A program made the position numbers and the translations under genes. This document shows, piece after piece, positions 1 to 8,787 of a DNA stretch of 47,843 bases (position 1 is its first letter; every line of letters starts with the position of its first letter). Origin of the DNA: an uncultured Chloroflexota bacterium (GTDB lineage: Bacteria; Chloroflexota; Anaerolineae; Anaerolineales; Anaerolineaceae); assembly GCA_902795255.1 (NCBI GenBank), contig CADBKS010000002.1, positions 1-47,843 of the forward strand. Reading direction: 5' to 3'. The notes under the pieces were generated by a model. It saw only the letters and a program-made list of their open reading frames with translations. It was not told the origin of the DNA and made no database searches.

Positions 1-1134
1 GTACTGCTGTGTATCGGAGGGGTTTACCTTTCGCTGAAAGGTCCCCGGTGGTTATTCCCCGCGGCGGTGCTTTATGCCCTGTCCTTTTCAATTTACCAGA
101 CGTATATCGCGTGTGCGCCCGTGATCCTGATCTTTTATTTTATCGGGGAGCTGATGGCGGATGATCCGGACCTCGGAAAGCTGTTCCGGCGCGGGATATT
201 TTGTGTGTCTGCACTGCTGGCCGGTTTCATCCTTTATTACGGGATCTGGAAGGCAGCGGTCCGCATTTCCGGCAGTGAATTGCTGAATGCTTACAACAGT
301 GTTGAAAACGCCACGATTTTTTCGGAGAATTTTAATTTCCCGCTGCTGTTGTTCAAGACGTACGGCAATTTTGTTTACTGGTTCCTGTATCCCGAAAGTT
401 TCGATGGACGGGCCGCTCTTGTCTGCAATCTCATCCTGGCGGCAGTGTGTCTGGGTCTGTTGATCCGCGTTTTTCTGCGGAAAAAGGCTTCCGCTGTTCT
501 CACGGCCGCGGCCCTGCTGGTGCTGCTGCCGGCGGGTGCGAATTTTGTTTATTTCTTTTACGGAAATTTCAACACGATGCTGACCTTTCCCTTCCTGTGT
601 GTTTATGCCGGCGCTTTTATGATCATGGAACGGGCGGGCCGGCTTACGGACAGGCCGGAGCGGAAAGAGAGAAGCTCTTTCCGGAGCCTGCTCACGGGGC
701 TGTCCGCTGCGGTCCTGATCCTGAATTTTATTATTTATTCAAACCAGGTATACCTGAAAAAGCACCTCGAGGAAATGTCGACGTTTTCACTGATGACCCG
801 GATCCTTTCGCGGATGGAGATGACGGAGGGTTATGTTCCGGGAGAAACCACGGTCGTGTTTGAGGGAAATCTGTATGATTCCCCTGCAGCAGCTGTGAGA
901 CCCGGCTTTGATCAAATCCGCGGACGGGCACTGGGGTACCATACCGCGGTCACTTATTACCGGACCTTTTATTTTTACTGTGACCAGATCCTGGGGTACC
1001 CGCTGAATATCGGCGGTCAGTCCCTGAGGGACGAGCTGGCTGAGCGGGAAGAAGTAGCCGCCATGCCGGCTTTTCCCGCGGCAGGCTGCTGCCGGATGAT
1101 CGACGGGGTACTGGTCGTAAAAGTCTCTCCCTGA
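1..1134 (+). CDS. GtrII-like membrane glucosyltransferase, 3' part
   Basis: The reading frame is open from base 1, so the N-terminus lies outside the window; 377 codons are present. The visible protein has many hydrophobic segments separated by short charged loops, and early on a Y-Q-T-Y-I stretch in a membrane helix. This pattern resembles the C-terminal two thirds of GtrII/GtrC-type glucosyltransferases, polytopic inner-membrane enzymes that move glucose from a lipid carrier onto a surface polysaccharide. The family call rests on overall architecture and helix style, not on catalytic residues. A GTG codon at 67 could serve as an internal start, but coding continues upstream of it. A strong terminator follows 22 bases after the stop, so this gene ends its own operon and is not part of the glycan locus to its right. 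Confidence 0.6.
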   Translation, partial: VLLCIGGVYLSLKGPRWLFPAAVLYALSFSIYQTYIACAPVILIFYFIGELMADDPDLGKLFRRGIFCVSALLAGFILYYGIWKAAVRISGSELLNAYNSVENATIFSENFNFPLLLFKTYGNFVYWFLYPESFDGRAALVCNLILAAVCLGLLIRVFLRKKASAVLTAAALLVLLPAGANFVYFFYGNFNTMLTFPFLCVYAGAFMIMERAGRLTDRPERKERSSFRSLLTGLSAAVLILNFIIYSNQVYLKKHLEEMSTFSLMTRILSRMEMTEGYVPGETTVVFEGNLYDSPAAAVRPGFDQIRGRALGYHTAVTYYRTFYFYCDQILGYPLNIGGQSLRDELAEREEVAAMPAFPAAGCCRMIDGVLVVKVSP

Positions 1135-1156
1135 GAACGTTTCCGGAAAAGATGTG

Positions 1157-1185
1157 CCCGGACAAAGTGCTGTCCGGGTTTTTTT
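1157..1185 (+). terminator. Rho-independent terminator of the GtrII-like gene
   Basis: CCCGGACA (1157-1164) pairs perfectly with TGTCCGGG (1171-1178) across a 6-nt loop and is followed directly by seven T. It isolates the upstream gene from the glycan locus. Confidence 0.9.
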
Positions 1186-1404
1186 GTCCGGCGGTATGGG
1201 GTTTGTAATTTTTGATTTGTGGTTTTGTAATTTATTACTTCGAATATTTTTGGATTCCGGGTGAAATATGTCATATGGATACAGTGATATTGTTCAGGTT
1301 GATTTTCCCGGGTCATGCGTAAAAAAAAGCAGAATTTGAAAAAATGAATATTTTTATTTGTAAAAATCTTTTTTGATTTTGCAAAAAATCTTCTCAAACA
1401 TCCA
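1186..1404 (+). other. AT-rich intergenic leader, no gene
   Basis: This gap is much richer in A/T than its surroundings, with A- and T-runs at about 1320-1395 just ahead of the promoter of the binding-protein gene. The tracts could act as UP elements or bend the DNA, and there are small imperfect inverted repeats such as GATTTT-gc-AAAAAATC near 1375-1390. I see no ORF with a ribosome site. A binding site for the AraC regulator of the locus could lie here, but no motif is diagnostic. Confidence 0.5.
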
Positions 1405-1433
1405 TTGTACACGGGACCTGATTCAGATACAAT
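1405..1433 (+). promoter_or_regulatory. Sigma-70 type promoter of the ABC importer operon
   Basis: TTGTAC (1405-1410), a 17-nt spacer and TACAAT (1428-1433) form a good housekeeping promoter 68 bases ahead of the binding-protein start. A/T tracts lie immediately upstream. Confidence 0.65.
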
Positions 1434-1500
1434 GAGGAAAGAAGCCGGATCGAACTGTGTTTTACGACTGGCAATCAACCAACAATTACGGAGGTATGAA

Positions 1501-2970
1501 ATGTTTAAACGATTTGCATTGCTGTTCCTGACGCTTTGCATGGCCGTCAGCGTTATGGCCGGTGCCGTCAGCGCAGATATCGAGAAAGAAGCCCCGATGC
1601 TCGCTGAACAGGTCGCTGCCGGGACGCTCCCCCCGCTGGAAGACCGTCTTCCGGTGGAAGCGGATGTTTTTGTTGAGACCGAATACAGCCCTGAAGAGAC
1701 CCCCTCTTACGGCGGAACGCTGCGCACCAACAACGGCGGCATGTGGTATTACGGCCCGAATGCTGAAGAACCGCTCTTCCGCCTTCTGGATGACGGTACC
1801 GTTGAAGCGAATGTCGCCAAGTCCTATGACCTCAGCGAAGACGGTCTGGTCTACACCATTCACCTCCGCGAAGGGATGAAATGGTCCGACGGCACCCCCT
1901 TCACCGCCACGGACTGCGTTTACTATTACAACTACGTTCTGGTCACCGATGTTGACAACGAAACCGGCAAGGTCACCAAATCCAATGCCGGCCGTTACTA
2001 CAACTGGTACCAGACCGCTGATGAAAACGGCGTGATGCGCCCGGCCCAGGTCCGCTATGTTGACGACCAGACCTTCACCATCACCCTCTACAGCCCGAAA
2101 CCGACCCTGCTGCAGGCCATCGCCATCGACAACAAATGGATGTTCTGCCCGAAGGAATGGTACAAGGACATCATGGTCAATGATGCCTCTGCTCCCCACT
2201 GGTCCGGCGAAACGGATCTGAAGCTCATCGGCGGCGAAGGTCTCCCGACCATCACCGAAGAACAGGCCCTTGCCAACGCCCTGGCGAAGAGCGATCTCTA
2301 CAACTTCGAAAATGCCGCGAAACTGGGCGACCAGCTCGGTTACCGCTACTGGCAGTATGCCGGCCGTCCGACCCTGCGCCCGTGGAACATCATTTCCCCG
2401 CTGACCGATCAGACGCTGGTTTTCGAACGCAACCCGTATTACTGGAAAGTCGATGCTGAAGGCCGTCAGCTGCCTTATATCGATCGTGTTGAATACGTGA
2501 CCCTGGACGCCAGCCTGATGGCCCAGGAAAAGATCGCCGGCAACCTGGATCTGGTCCGCTTCGATGCTGCTGACTTCCCGATCTACAAGTCCAGCGAAGC
2601 CATCGGCAATTACACTGTCTACACCGACATCATCCCGTCCTGGGCAAATGTCAGCTTCGAATTCAACCAGGGCTACAAAGACGTCCAGTACCGCGAACTG
2701 TTCGCGAACATCGACTTCCGCCACGCTGTTTCCATCGCTGTGGACCGCAACGAAGTCAATGAGATCCTCTATAACGGCATGATGACCCCTGCCCAGTTCG
2801 CCCCTGCTGAAGGCACCGCCGAATATATCGAAGGCGCTCCTGAAAAATGGACTGAACTGAATGTGGATGAAGCCAATGCCCTGCTCGACGGGATCGAAGG
2901 CATCTCCAAAGAACGCAACAGCGACGGCTACCGCACAGGCGATCACCATCGAATTCGAGACCCGTGCTGA
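1501..2970 (+). CDS. ABC importer solute-binding protein (family 5), N-terminal part up to a frameshift
   Basis: This is the N-terminal three quarters of an extracytoplasmic SBP_bac_5 (Opp/Dpp) protein. The ATG at 1501 follows an upstream GGAGG and opens a typical Sec signal peptide ending VSA-D at about residues 1-25. The body contains the family hallmark in which a strongly predicted folded region reads DGTPFTATDCVYYYNY, and a later NPYYWKVD stretch. The frame is sound to about codon 478 (DGYR, ends 2934) and then runs out of frame to a stop at 2968-2970. The rest of the protein continues in the next frame to 3493. Joined, the product would be about 663 residues, the length of long Clostridia family-5 binding proteins. 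The strongly C-ending codons suggest high expression. With glycosidases downstream, an oligosaccharide ligand is more likely than a peptide; this is inference. Confidence 0.8.
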   Translation: MFKRFALLFLTLCMAVSVMAGAVSADIEKEAPMLAEQVAAGTLPPLEDRLPVEADVFVETEYSPEETPSYGGTLRTNNGGMWYYGPNAEEPLFRLLDDGTVEANVAKSYDLSEDGLVYTIHLREGMKWSDGTPFTATDCVYYYNYVLVTDVDNETGKVTKSNAGRYYNWYQTADENGVMRPAQVRYVDDQTFTITLYSPKPTLLQAIAIDNKWMFCPKEWYKDIMVNDASAPHWSGETDLKLIGGEGLPTITEEQALANALAKSDLYNFENAAKLGDQLGYRYWQYAGRPTLRPWNIISPLTDQTLVFERNPYYWKVDAEGRQLPYIDRVEYVTLDASLMAQEKIAGNLDLVRFDAADFPIYKSSEAIGNYTVYTDIIPSWANVSFEFNQGYKDVQYRELFANIDFRHAVSIAVDRNEVNEILYNGMMTPAQFAPAEGTAEYIEGAPEKWTELNVDEANALLDGIEGISKERNSDGYRTGDHHRIRDPC

Positions 2971-3493
2971 CGCCCCGAACGATGCCCAGCTCGTTGCCCT
3001 GCTGGCCAAATACTTCAAACCGCTCGGTCTCCAGATCGTTGAATCCAACAACACCGACAACAACGCCCGCAACGAACGCTACTATGCCGGTGATGTTTAC
3101 ATGGCTGCTGTCAACTCCAGCTCCGGTTCCTTCAACGTGATGCTCCGCCCGGATGCCGTTGCTGCCAACCGCAACAACTGCGCTTTCGTCGGGAAATACG
3201 GCCTTGAACATGCCGATGCCCTGACGCCGGAACCGGGTTCCGCCATGGAAGAACTCGTCAACGCCACCAAGGCGCTGCTTTCCGCCAGCACCCTCGAAGA
3301 TATGCAGGCTGCCGCAGCCCGCATCGTCCGCTCCCACTACGAGAACACCTGGGTCATCGGTATCCTGGCCTCCAACAAGACCTACGATGCAGTTGCCAAC
3401 CGTGTCCACAACTACCGCGACGGCTTCGTCAGCTGCGACGAACTCCGCTTCCTCGGCAACACACGGCCGTACTCCTGGTTCATTCAGGAATAA
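2936..3493 (+). pseudogene. C-terminal part of the same solute-binding protein, displaced by one base
   Basis: From 2936 the frame reads QAITIEFETRADAPNDA and continues to a stop at 3493 with normal SBP_bac_5 C-terminal sequence, including ANRNNCAFVGKYGL and a terminal YSWFIQE. There is no ribosome site or sensible start for it as a separate gene, and its codon use matches the upstream part, so the two pieces are one gene. The shift is equivalent to one extra base (for example A2935) or two missing bases. Because the remaining sequence shows no other decay and the transporter is otherwise intact, a sequencing or assembly error is at least as likely as a real mutation. Confidence 0.7.
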
Positions 3494-3510
3494 GATTTTT
3501 CCGATCATTC

Positions 3511-3546
3511 AGTCGGCAGCCCGCACGGGCTGCCGGCTGATTTTTT
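3511..3546 (+). terminator. Intra-operon hairpin with T-run between binding protein and permease
   Basis: AGTCGGCAGCCC (3511-3522) pairs with GGGCTGCCGGCT (3527-3538, one G-U pair) over a 4-nt loop, followed by GA and six T. Placed after the binding-protein gene but before its permeases, it probably acts as a partial terminator or mRNA stabiliser that keeps binding protein in excess. Confidence 0.75.
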
Positions 3547-3605
3547 GAGTAAACAGCATCGGACCTGCTGAAACGGTCCGGTGATCAGACCCCCGGGGGC
3601 AAAAC

Positions 3606-4604
3606 ATGACAAAATTCATCATCAAAAAACTGCTGATCATGACGCTCACAGTCTTTCTGATCTCCCTGGCCGTATTTTTTATCATCACTCTGCCGCCCGG
3701 TGACTTCATGACCAACTATATCGGGCGCATGCTCGCGGCCGGTGAACGCGTCAATCAGGATGAGGTCGAGGCGCTCCGCAGGACCTACGCCCTGGATCAG
3801 CCTTTTCTTGTACAGTTCTGGCGCTGGTTCAGCAGGATCATCCTGAAGGGTGATTTCGGCTATTCCTTCTCGCTTTCCATGCCGGTGACCGCGATCATCA
3901 AAGCCTATATCGGCCCGACGATGGCGCTTTCCATCACCACGATGCTTTTCACCTATCTGGTTGCGATCCCGGTGGGTATATACAGTGCCGTGCATCAGTA
4001 CTCCTTCGGGGATTACGCGTTCACGTCCATCTGCTTCCTCGGACAGGCGGTCCCGAATTTCCTGATGGCGATCCTGCTGATGTTCATCGCCTTCCGGCTC
4101 ACCGGGGATACGATGCTCGGGCTGTTTTCACCGAAATACCAGAACGCACCCTGGTCATGGGCCAGGGTCCTCGACCTGCTCAAACACTGCATCATTCCGG
4201 TCCTGGTGATCGGGCTGAACAATACCTGCGGCCTGATCCGGACCATGCGCTCCCAGATGCTGGATGAGCTCAACAAAAACTACGTTATGACGGGAAAGGC
4301 CAAAGGCATGAAGGCCGCCGCGATCCGCTATAAATACTGCGTCCGCGCGGCAGTCAACCCGATCGCGTCTTCCATCGGGTGGTCCCTCGTCAACATTTTC
4401 ACGGGTACGACGATCACAGCCATTGTGCTGAACCTGCCCTCCATGGGTACGGTCATGTACAACGCGCTGATCAATCAGGATATGTACCTCGCGGGCAGCT
4501 GGCTTTTCCTGATGGCCATTGCCACCGTGATCGGTACGTTTATTTCGGATGTCCTGCTCGCCTGGCTGGATCCCAGAGCGCGCAAGGAATATCTCAAAGG
4601 ATAA
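3606..4604 (+). CDS. ABC transporter permease, OppB/DppB type
   Basis: The 332-aa product is the first membrane subunit of the importer. It has an N-terminal TM helix starting IIKKLLIMTLTVFLISLAVF, a large external loop, and a five-helix BPD_transp_1 core. The coupling-helix region is visible as MLDELNKNYVMTGKAKGM followed by hydrophobic segments, as in OppB/DppB. Length equals the family norm. The ATG follows GGGGGC at a short distance, a moderate ribosome site. It is separated from the binding-protein gene by 112 bases containing a hairpin and lies 12 bases ahead of the second permease. Together the two permeases form the channel through which the bound solute passes into the cytoplasm. Confidence 0.92.
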   Translation: MTKFIIKKLLIMTLTVFLISLAVFFIITLPPGDFMTNYIGRMLAAGERVNQDEVEALRRTYALDQPFLVQFWRWFSRIILKGDFGYSFSLSMPVTAIIKAYIGPTMALSITTMLFTYLVAIPVGIYSAVHQYSFGDYAFTSICFLGQAVPNFLMAILLMFIAFRLTGDTMLGLFSPKYQNAPWSWARVLDLLKHCIIPVLVIGLNNTCGLIRTMRSQMLDELNKNYVMTGKAKGMKAAAIRYKYCVRAAVNPIASSIGWSLVNIFTGTTITAIVLNLPSMGTVMYNALINQDMYLAGSWLFLMAIATVIGTFISDVLLAWLDPRARKEYLKG

Positions 4605-4616
4605 AGGAGGCCGCGC

Positions 4617-5759
4617 ATGGAAGCTGTACAGACAAAACCGAAAAAAGCGGCCCGCGCTGACGAAAAAAAGAGCGACAAATACTATTACGCCTCCCAGTGG
4701 CGGCTGATGGGGCGGAAATTCCGCAAACACAAGCTGGCCATGGGAAGCACGTTCATATTGCTGATCTTTTATATCACCTCGCTGCTCGGCAATTTTGTCG
4801 CGCCGCAGGGGACCGAACAGTATGACGGCAAGTTCGTGAACTGCAAGCCGACTCCGGTCCACTATTTCCATGAAGGAAAGTTTGTCGGTCCGTTTGTTTA
4901 CGGTCTGAAGACCGAACGCGACCCCGTCACCTTTATGGCGCGTCATGCCGAAGACCGTGAAAAGATCTACCGCATCCGGTTCTTCACCGAAGGAGAACCG
5001 GGCGGTGAGTACAAATGGTTCGGGCTTTTCCCGTCCAATATCCATCTGTTTGAAGCCGAACCCGGCGGGAAGATCTTCCTGTTCGGGACGGACAACATGG
5101 GCCGGGACCTCTTCTCCCGGGTGATTCTGGGCTCGCAGATCTCGCTGTTCATTCCGGTGGCCGGGATGCTGATGACGGTCGTGCTGGGGCTGGCGATCGG
5201 TTCACTTGCCGGTTATTTCGGCGGCTGGATCGATACCGTGATCCAGCGTCTGATCGAGGTCGTCCGTTCCTTCCCGCAGGTCCCGCTGTGGATGGCGCTT
5301 TCCGCTGCGATCCCGAAGACGATGAAACCGGCGCAGGTCTTTATGCTGATGACGGTCATCCTTTCCCTGGTCTCCTGGCCGGGACTGGCGCGCGTGGTCC
5401 GCTCGAAGTTCATCTCCGTCAAGAAGGAAGACTTCATTATGGCTGCCCGCATTTCCGGTGCGCCGGCATCCAAACTGATCACCCGGCATATGATCCCGAG
5501 TTTTCTGAGCTACATCATCGTGGATATGACGATGTCGATCCCGAGCCTGATCATCGGTGAAACGACACTGAGTTTCCTCGGGCTCGGCCTGCGCTCTCCG
5601 GCGACCAGCTGGGGCGTGCTGCTGCAGGAAACGAATAAACTGGAAACGATCATGTTCTACAACTGGAAGCTGCTTCCGATGATCTTCGTTTTCCTGAGCG
5701 TTCTGGCGTTCAACTTTATGGGCGACGGTCTCCGCGACGCTGCCGATCCGTATAAATAA
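4617..5759 (+). CDS. ABC transporter permease, OppC/DppC type
   Basis: The 380-aa product is the second channel subunit. It begins with a charged cytoplasmic tail, then one TM helix (MGSTFILLIFYITSLLGNFV), an unusually long external insert of about 110 residues, and the OppC signature GTDNMGRDLFSRVILGSQIS leading into the transport core. The coupling motif is seen as AARISGAPASKLITRHMIPS. It ends with the usual DGLRDAADP tail. The large insert before the GTDNMGRD motif is characteristic of long family members that partner with long binding proteins. An AAAGGAGG site precedes the ATG. It is co-transcribed with the preceding permease (12-nt gap) and the ATPase genes that follow. Confidence 0.92.
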   Translation: MEAVQTKPKKAARADEKKSDKYYYASQWRLMGRKFRKHKLAMGSTFILLIFYITSLLGNFVAPQGTEQYDGKFVNCKPTPVHYFHEGKFVGPFVYGLKTERDPVTFMARHAEDREKIYRIRFFTEGEPGGEYKWFGLFPSNIHLFEAEPGGKIFLFGTDNMGRDLFSRVILGSQISLFIPVAGMLMTVVLGLAIGSLAGYFGGWIDTVIQRLIEVVRSFPQVPLWMALSAAIPKTMKPAQVFMLMTVILSLVSWPGLARVVRSKFISVKKEDFIMAARISGAPASKLITRHMIPSFLSYIIVDMTMSIPSLIIGETTLSFLGLGLRSPATSWGVLLQETNKLETIMFYNWKLLPMIFVFLSVLAFNFMGDGLRDAADPYK

Positions 5760-5770
5760 GGGGGTGCGGG

Positions 5771-6832
5771 ATGTTTAAGCGAAAAGATGAAATGGAGCAG
5801 GCCCGCAGTTATGAAATGTCTCCGGAACATATTCTGGAGGTCAGGGACCTGAATGTGCGGATCGCCGTAGACGATTACAGCCTTCATGCGGTCCGGGGGG
5901 TGACCTTCCCGCTGCGGAAGGGTGAAACGCTCGGCCTTGTCGGGGAATCCGGCTGCGGGAAGAGCGTGACCTCCAAAGAGATCCTGGGAATCAACCCGGA
6001 TAACTGTACATCCACCGGGGAGATCCGCTACCGGACGAAATCCGGAAAGGTGCTGAATCTGCTCGAGCTGGATCGGGACGGGGCAGCCTACCGGGCGATC
6101 CGCGGTTCCGAGATCTCCATGATCTTTCAGGAACCGATGACGGCCTTTTCTCCGCTCTATACGATCGGGAACCAGCTTTCCGAGATCATTCTGCTGCATG
6201 ACAAGACTGCCACAAAGGCTTCCGCCCGGGAACGGGTGCTGGAAATGCTGCGGAAGGTCGGGATCGCCAACCCCGAAAAGCGGATCGACCAGTACCCGCA
6301 TGAGTTTTCCGGCGGGATGCTGCAGCGCGCGCTGATCGCGATGATGCTGTGCTGCGATCCGGACCTGCTGATCGCCGATGAACCGACGACCGCGCTGGAC
6401 GTGACGATCCAGGCGCAGATCCTGGAGCTGATGCGTTCCCTGCAGAAGGAATTCGGAATGTCGATCCTCTTCATCACGCATGATCTGGGGATCGTGGCGA
6501 ACATGTGCGACAATGTGGCAGTGATGTATCTGGGTGAGATCGTCGAGTACGGCTCCGTTCACCAGATCTTCCATAACCCGCAGCATCCGTATACCAGAGG
6601 GCTGCTGCGTTCCCTGCCGCGGATGGACCAGGACCGGGACGAACGGCTGTACATCATCAACGGGGTGGTTCCGCTGCCGGTGGATCTGAAGCCCTGCTGC
6701 GGTTTCCATGACCGCTGTACGGAATGTATGGCAGGCGTCTGTGATTCACAGACGGTGCCGGAGTATGAGGCGGAGCCCGGGCATATGGTGCGCTGCCTGC
6801 TGATGGAACACGGGAGACAGCATCATGGATAA
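5771..6832 (+). CDS. ABC transporter ATP-binding protein, OppD/DppD type
   Basis: The 353-aa cytoplasmic ATPase powers the importer. Walker A is GESGCGKS at residues 58-65, the signature is FSGGMLQRALIAMML, Walker B is LLIADEPTTALD, and the switch is FITHDLG. A C-terminal oligopeptide-ABC extension (HPYTRGLLRSLPRMD and a Cys-containing stretch near the end) is present, as expected for OppD. The start codon follows AAGGGGGTG. Its last eight bases overlap the start of the next ATPase gene, indicating translational coupling and roughly equal amounts of the two ATPases. Confidence 0.94.
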   Translation: MFKRKDEMEQARSYEMSPEHILEVRDLNVRIAVDDYSLHAVRGVTFPLRKGETLGLVGESGCGKSVTSKEILGINPDNCTSTGEIRYRTKSGKVLNLLELDRDGAAYRAIRGSEISMIFQEPMTAFSPLYTIGNQLSEIILLHDKTATKASARERVLEMLRKVGIANPEKRIDQYPHEFSGGMLQRALIAMMLCCDPDLLIADEPTTALDVTIQAQILELMRSLQKEFGMSILFITHDLGIVANMCDNVAVMYLGEIVEYGSVHQIFHNPQHPYTRGLLRSLPRMDQDRDERLYIINGVVPLPVDLKPCCGFHDRCTECMAGVCDSQTVPEYEAEPGHMVRCLLMEHGRQHHG

Positions 6833-7796
6833 CGTTTTACTGGAAATCAAGAACCTTTCCAAGGTTTATGAAAGCAAAGGCGCTCATGTCAAAGCGCTCA
6901 CCGATGTTTCCCTGACCGTGCAGAAAGGGGAGACGATCGGGATCGTCGGAGAATCCGGCTGCGGCAAAACCACCCTGGGCCGCTGTGTGGTCCGGGGGAT
7001 CGACGCGACTTCGGGCGAAGTCCTGTTCCACACGGATGAGGGAACGGTCGATTTTCTGAAGGTCAAAGGCGCCCAGATGCGGAAGTACCGCAAGGATATC
7101 CAGATGATCTTCCAGGACCCGTATGCGAGCCTGGACCCGCGGATGACTGTTTTTGACATTATCTCGGAACCGCTGCGCTATAATACAAAGCTGAGCAGCC
7201 GCGAGATCGAGCAGGCTGTGGACAAGATCGTGGACCAGGTCGGTCTGAACAAGGCCTATCTGCGGCGCTACCCGCATGCGTTTTCCGGCGGTCAGCGGCA
7301 GCGTATCGGGATCGCCCGTTCGCTGATCCTGCAGCCGAAGCTGATCGTCTGCGATGAGGCGGTCTCGGCGCTGGATGTGTCGATCCAGGCGCAGATCATC
7401 AATCTTCTGGAAGATCTGCAGCGGGAATATGACCTGACCTACCTTTTCATCTCGCACGCGCTCAGTGTTGTGCGCCATATTTCCGACCGGGTGCTGGTGA
7501 TGTATCTCGGCCGGACGGTCGAACTGGCGAAAACCGAAGATCTCTTCCGGGAACCGCTGCATCCTTACACGAAAGCGCTGCTTTCAGCCGTCCCGCAGCC
7601 GGATCCGGACGTGAAGGTGGACCGCATCGTCCTGGAAGGCGAAGTGCCGAACCCGGCGAATCCGCCTTCCGGCTGTCCGTTCCATCCGCGCTGTGTTTAC
7701 GCGACCGATCAGTGCCGGAAGGAAATGCCGCCTCTGACCGAACGGAACGGGCGCTTCGCCGCCTGCTGGAATGTTTTGCAGCAGACCGGTGCCTGA
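6825..7796 (+). CDS. ABC transporter ATP-binding protein, OppF/DppF type
   Basis: The 323-aa second ATPase pairs with the OppD-type subunit. Walker A GESGCGKT is at residues 42-49, followed by MIFQDPYASLDPRM, the signature FSGGQRQRIGIARSL, Walker B LIVCDEAVSALD and the switch FISHALS. The C-terminus has the Opp extension with PSGCPFHPRCVYATDQC, which in relatives holds an iron-sulfur site. It overlaps the preceding gene by 8 nt (ATGGATAA). The five importer genes together form a complete system, apart from the frameshift in the binding protein. A 66-nt gap with a small GC hairpin (AAGCCGG-cc-CCGGCTT) but no T-run leads to the AraC gene. Confidence 0.94.
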   Translation: MDNVLLEIKNLSKVYESKGAHVKALTDVSLTVQKGETIGIVGESGCGKTTLGRCVVRGIDATSGEVLFHTDEGTVDFLKVKGAQMRKYRKDIQMIFQDPYASLDPRMTVFDIISEPLRYNTKLSSREIEQAVDKIVDQVGLNKAYLRRYPHAFSGGQRQRIGIARSLILQPKLIVCDEAVSALDVSIQAQIINLLEDLQREYDLTYLFISHALSVVRHISDRVLVMYLGRTVELAKTEDLFREPLHPYTKALLSAVPQPDPDVKVDRIVLEGEVPNPANPPSGCPFHPRCVYATDQCRKEMPPLTERNGRFAACWNVLQQTGA

Positions 7797-7862
7797 CGCA
7801 GTGTTTTGTGACGCAAATAAAAGCCGGCCCCGGCTTACGGAATAAATGATTCGGAGGAACCG

Positions 7863-8774
7863 ATGGGAAAAAATATCAGCATCCATATCAGCGACCGTTC
7901 GCATTACAATCTGACGCTGAACGTTTACAACTGCGGCAGCCAGGATCTTGCGCAGGAGCATGAGGTGCGGCCGGATCATTACATTCTTTACTTTGTCAAT
8001 GAAGGCCGGGGCTCGGTCACTGTCCGCCAGGTCTCGCATAAGATCGAGGCCGGACAGGGTTTTGTTGTGTTCCCCGGTGTAACGACCCGCGTGCAGTCGC
8101 ATTACAAGGATGTGATGAACGTGACGTGGATCGCTTTTTCCGGGTACCTGGTGGACCGTTATCTGACCCGGGCGAACCTTTCGGTTTACGAGCCGGTTTT
8201 TTCGGATAATGAGGCCGGTGATGCCGGCGGTTATTTTTCAAGGATGCTTGCCGCTGCCCAGACGTTCCCGAACCGTTACTGCAAGATCATGTCCGAACTG
8301 TACGGGATCATCGGCTTCCTGATCGATAATGCCGCACCGGAAAACCGCCTGACGACGACCATGCCCGAATTTTATCTGATGCGGGCACTGGATTTTATCG
8401 ACAGAAATTACTACGAGAGCATCACGATGGAGGATATTGCCGCGAGTGTCGGTGTTTCACGCAAGACTCTGACGACCGTTTTTTCCGACCTGACCGGTTT
8501 TTCTCCGAAGGATTATCTGATCTACTACCGGATCAGCAAGTCGATAGACCTGCTGCGGGACCAGAACCTTTCCATCGAGATGATCGCTGCCTCGACCGGT
8601 TATAACGACCAGTTCTATTTTTCCAAGCAGTTCAAGCAGAACGTGGGGATGACGCCTTCCGAGTGCAGAAAGCGGATGGCCGCGGATCCATCATGGCGCT
8701 TCCAGTCGCCGATCGATCGGGTCCGCCAGCAGTACAGCGAGCCTTCCGCGAATGAAAAACCGCCGCAGTTCTGA
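7863..8774 (+). CDS. AraC family transcriptional regulator
   Basis: The 303-aa product has an N-terminal cupin-like sensor of about 150 residues (HYILYFVNEGRGSVTV, GQGFVVFPGV) and a C-terminal pair of helix-turn-helix motifs at about residues 175-285. The first contains TMEDIAASVGVSRKTLTTVF; the second ends GYNDQFYFSKQFKQNVGMTPSECRKR, the standard AraC signature. The start has an upstream CGGAGGA. Sitting between the importer and the glycosidases in the same direction, it is the likely sugar-responsive activator of the locus, with the imported glycan or a breakdown product as inducer. The inducer is not deducible from sequence. Confidence 0.92.
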   Translation: MGKNISIHISDRSHYNLTLNVYNCGSQDLAQEHEVRPDHYILYFVNEGRGSVTVRQVSHKIEAGQGFVVFPGVTTRVQSHYKDVMNVTWIAFSGYLVDRYLTRANLSVYEPVFSDNEAGDAGGYFSRMLAAAQTFPNRYCKIMSELYGIIGFLIDNAAPENRLTTTMPEFYLMRALDFIDRNYYESITMEDIAASVGVSRKTLTTVFSDLTGFSPKDYLIYYRISKSIDLLRDQNLSIEMIAASTGYNDQFYFSKQFKQNVGMTPSECRKRMAADPSWRFQSPIDRVRQQYSEPSANEKPPQF

Positions 8775-8787
8775 GAGGAGAACAAAA

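Noticed and set aside
1486..3072. Minus-strand open frame of 528 codons opposite the solute-binding protein gene
   Set aside because: Antisense shadow created by the strong codon bias of that gene; it has no ribosome site or signature.
3511..3546. End of operon after the binding-protein gene
   Set aside because: Though the hairpin has a T-run, the permeases and ATPases downstream lack another clear promoter, so a partial terminator is more plausible than two separate operons.
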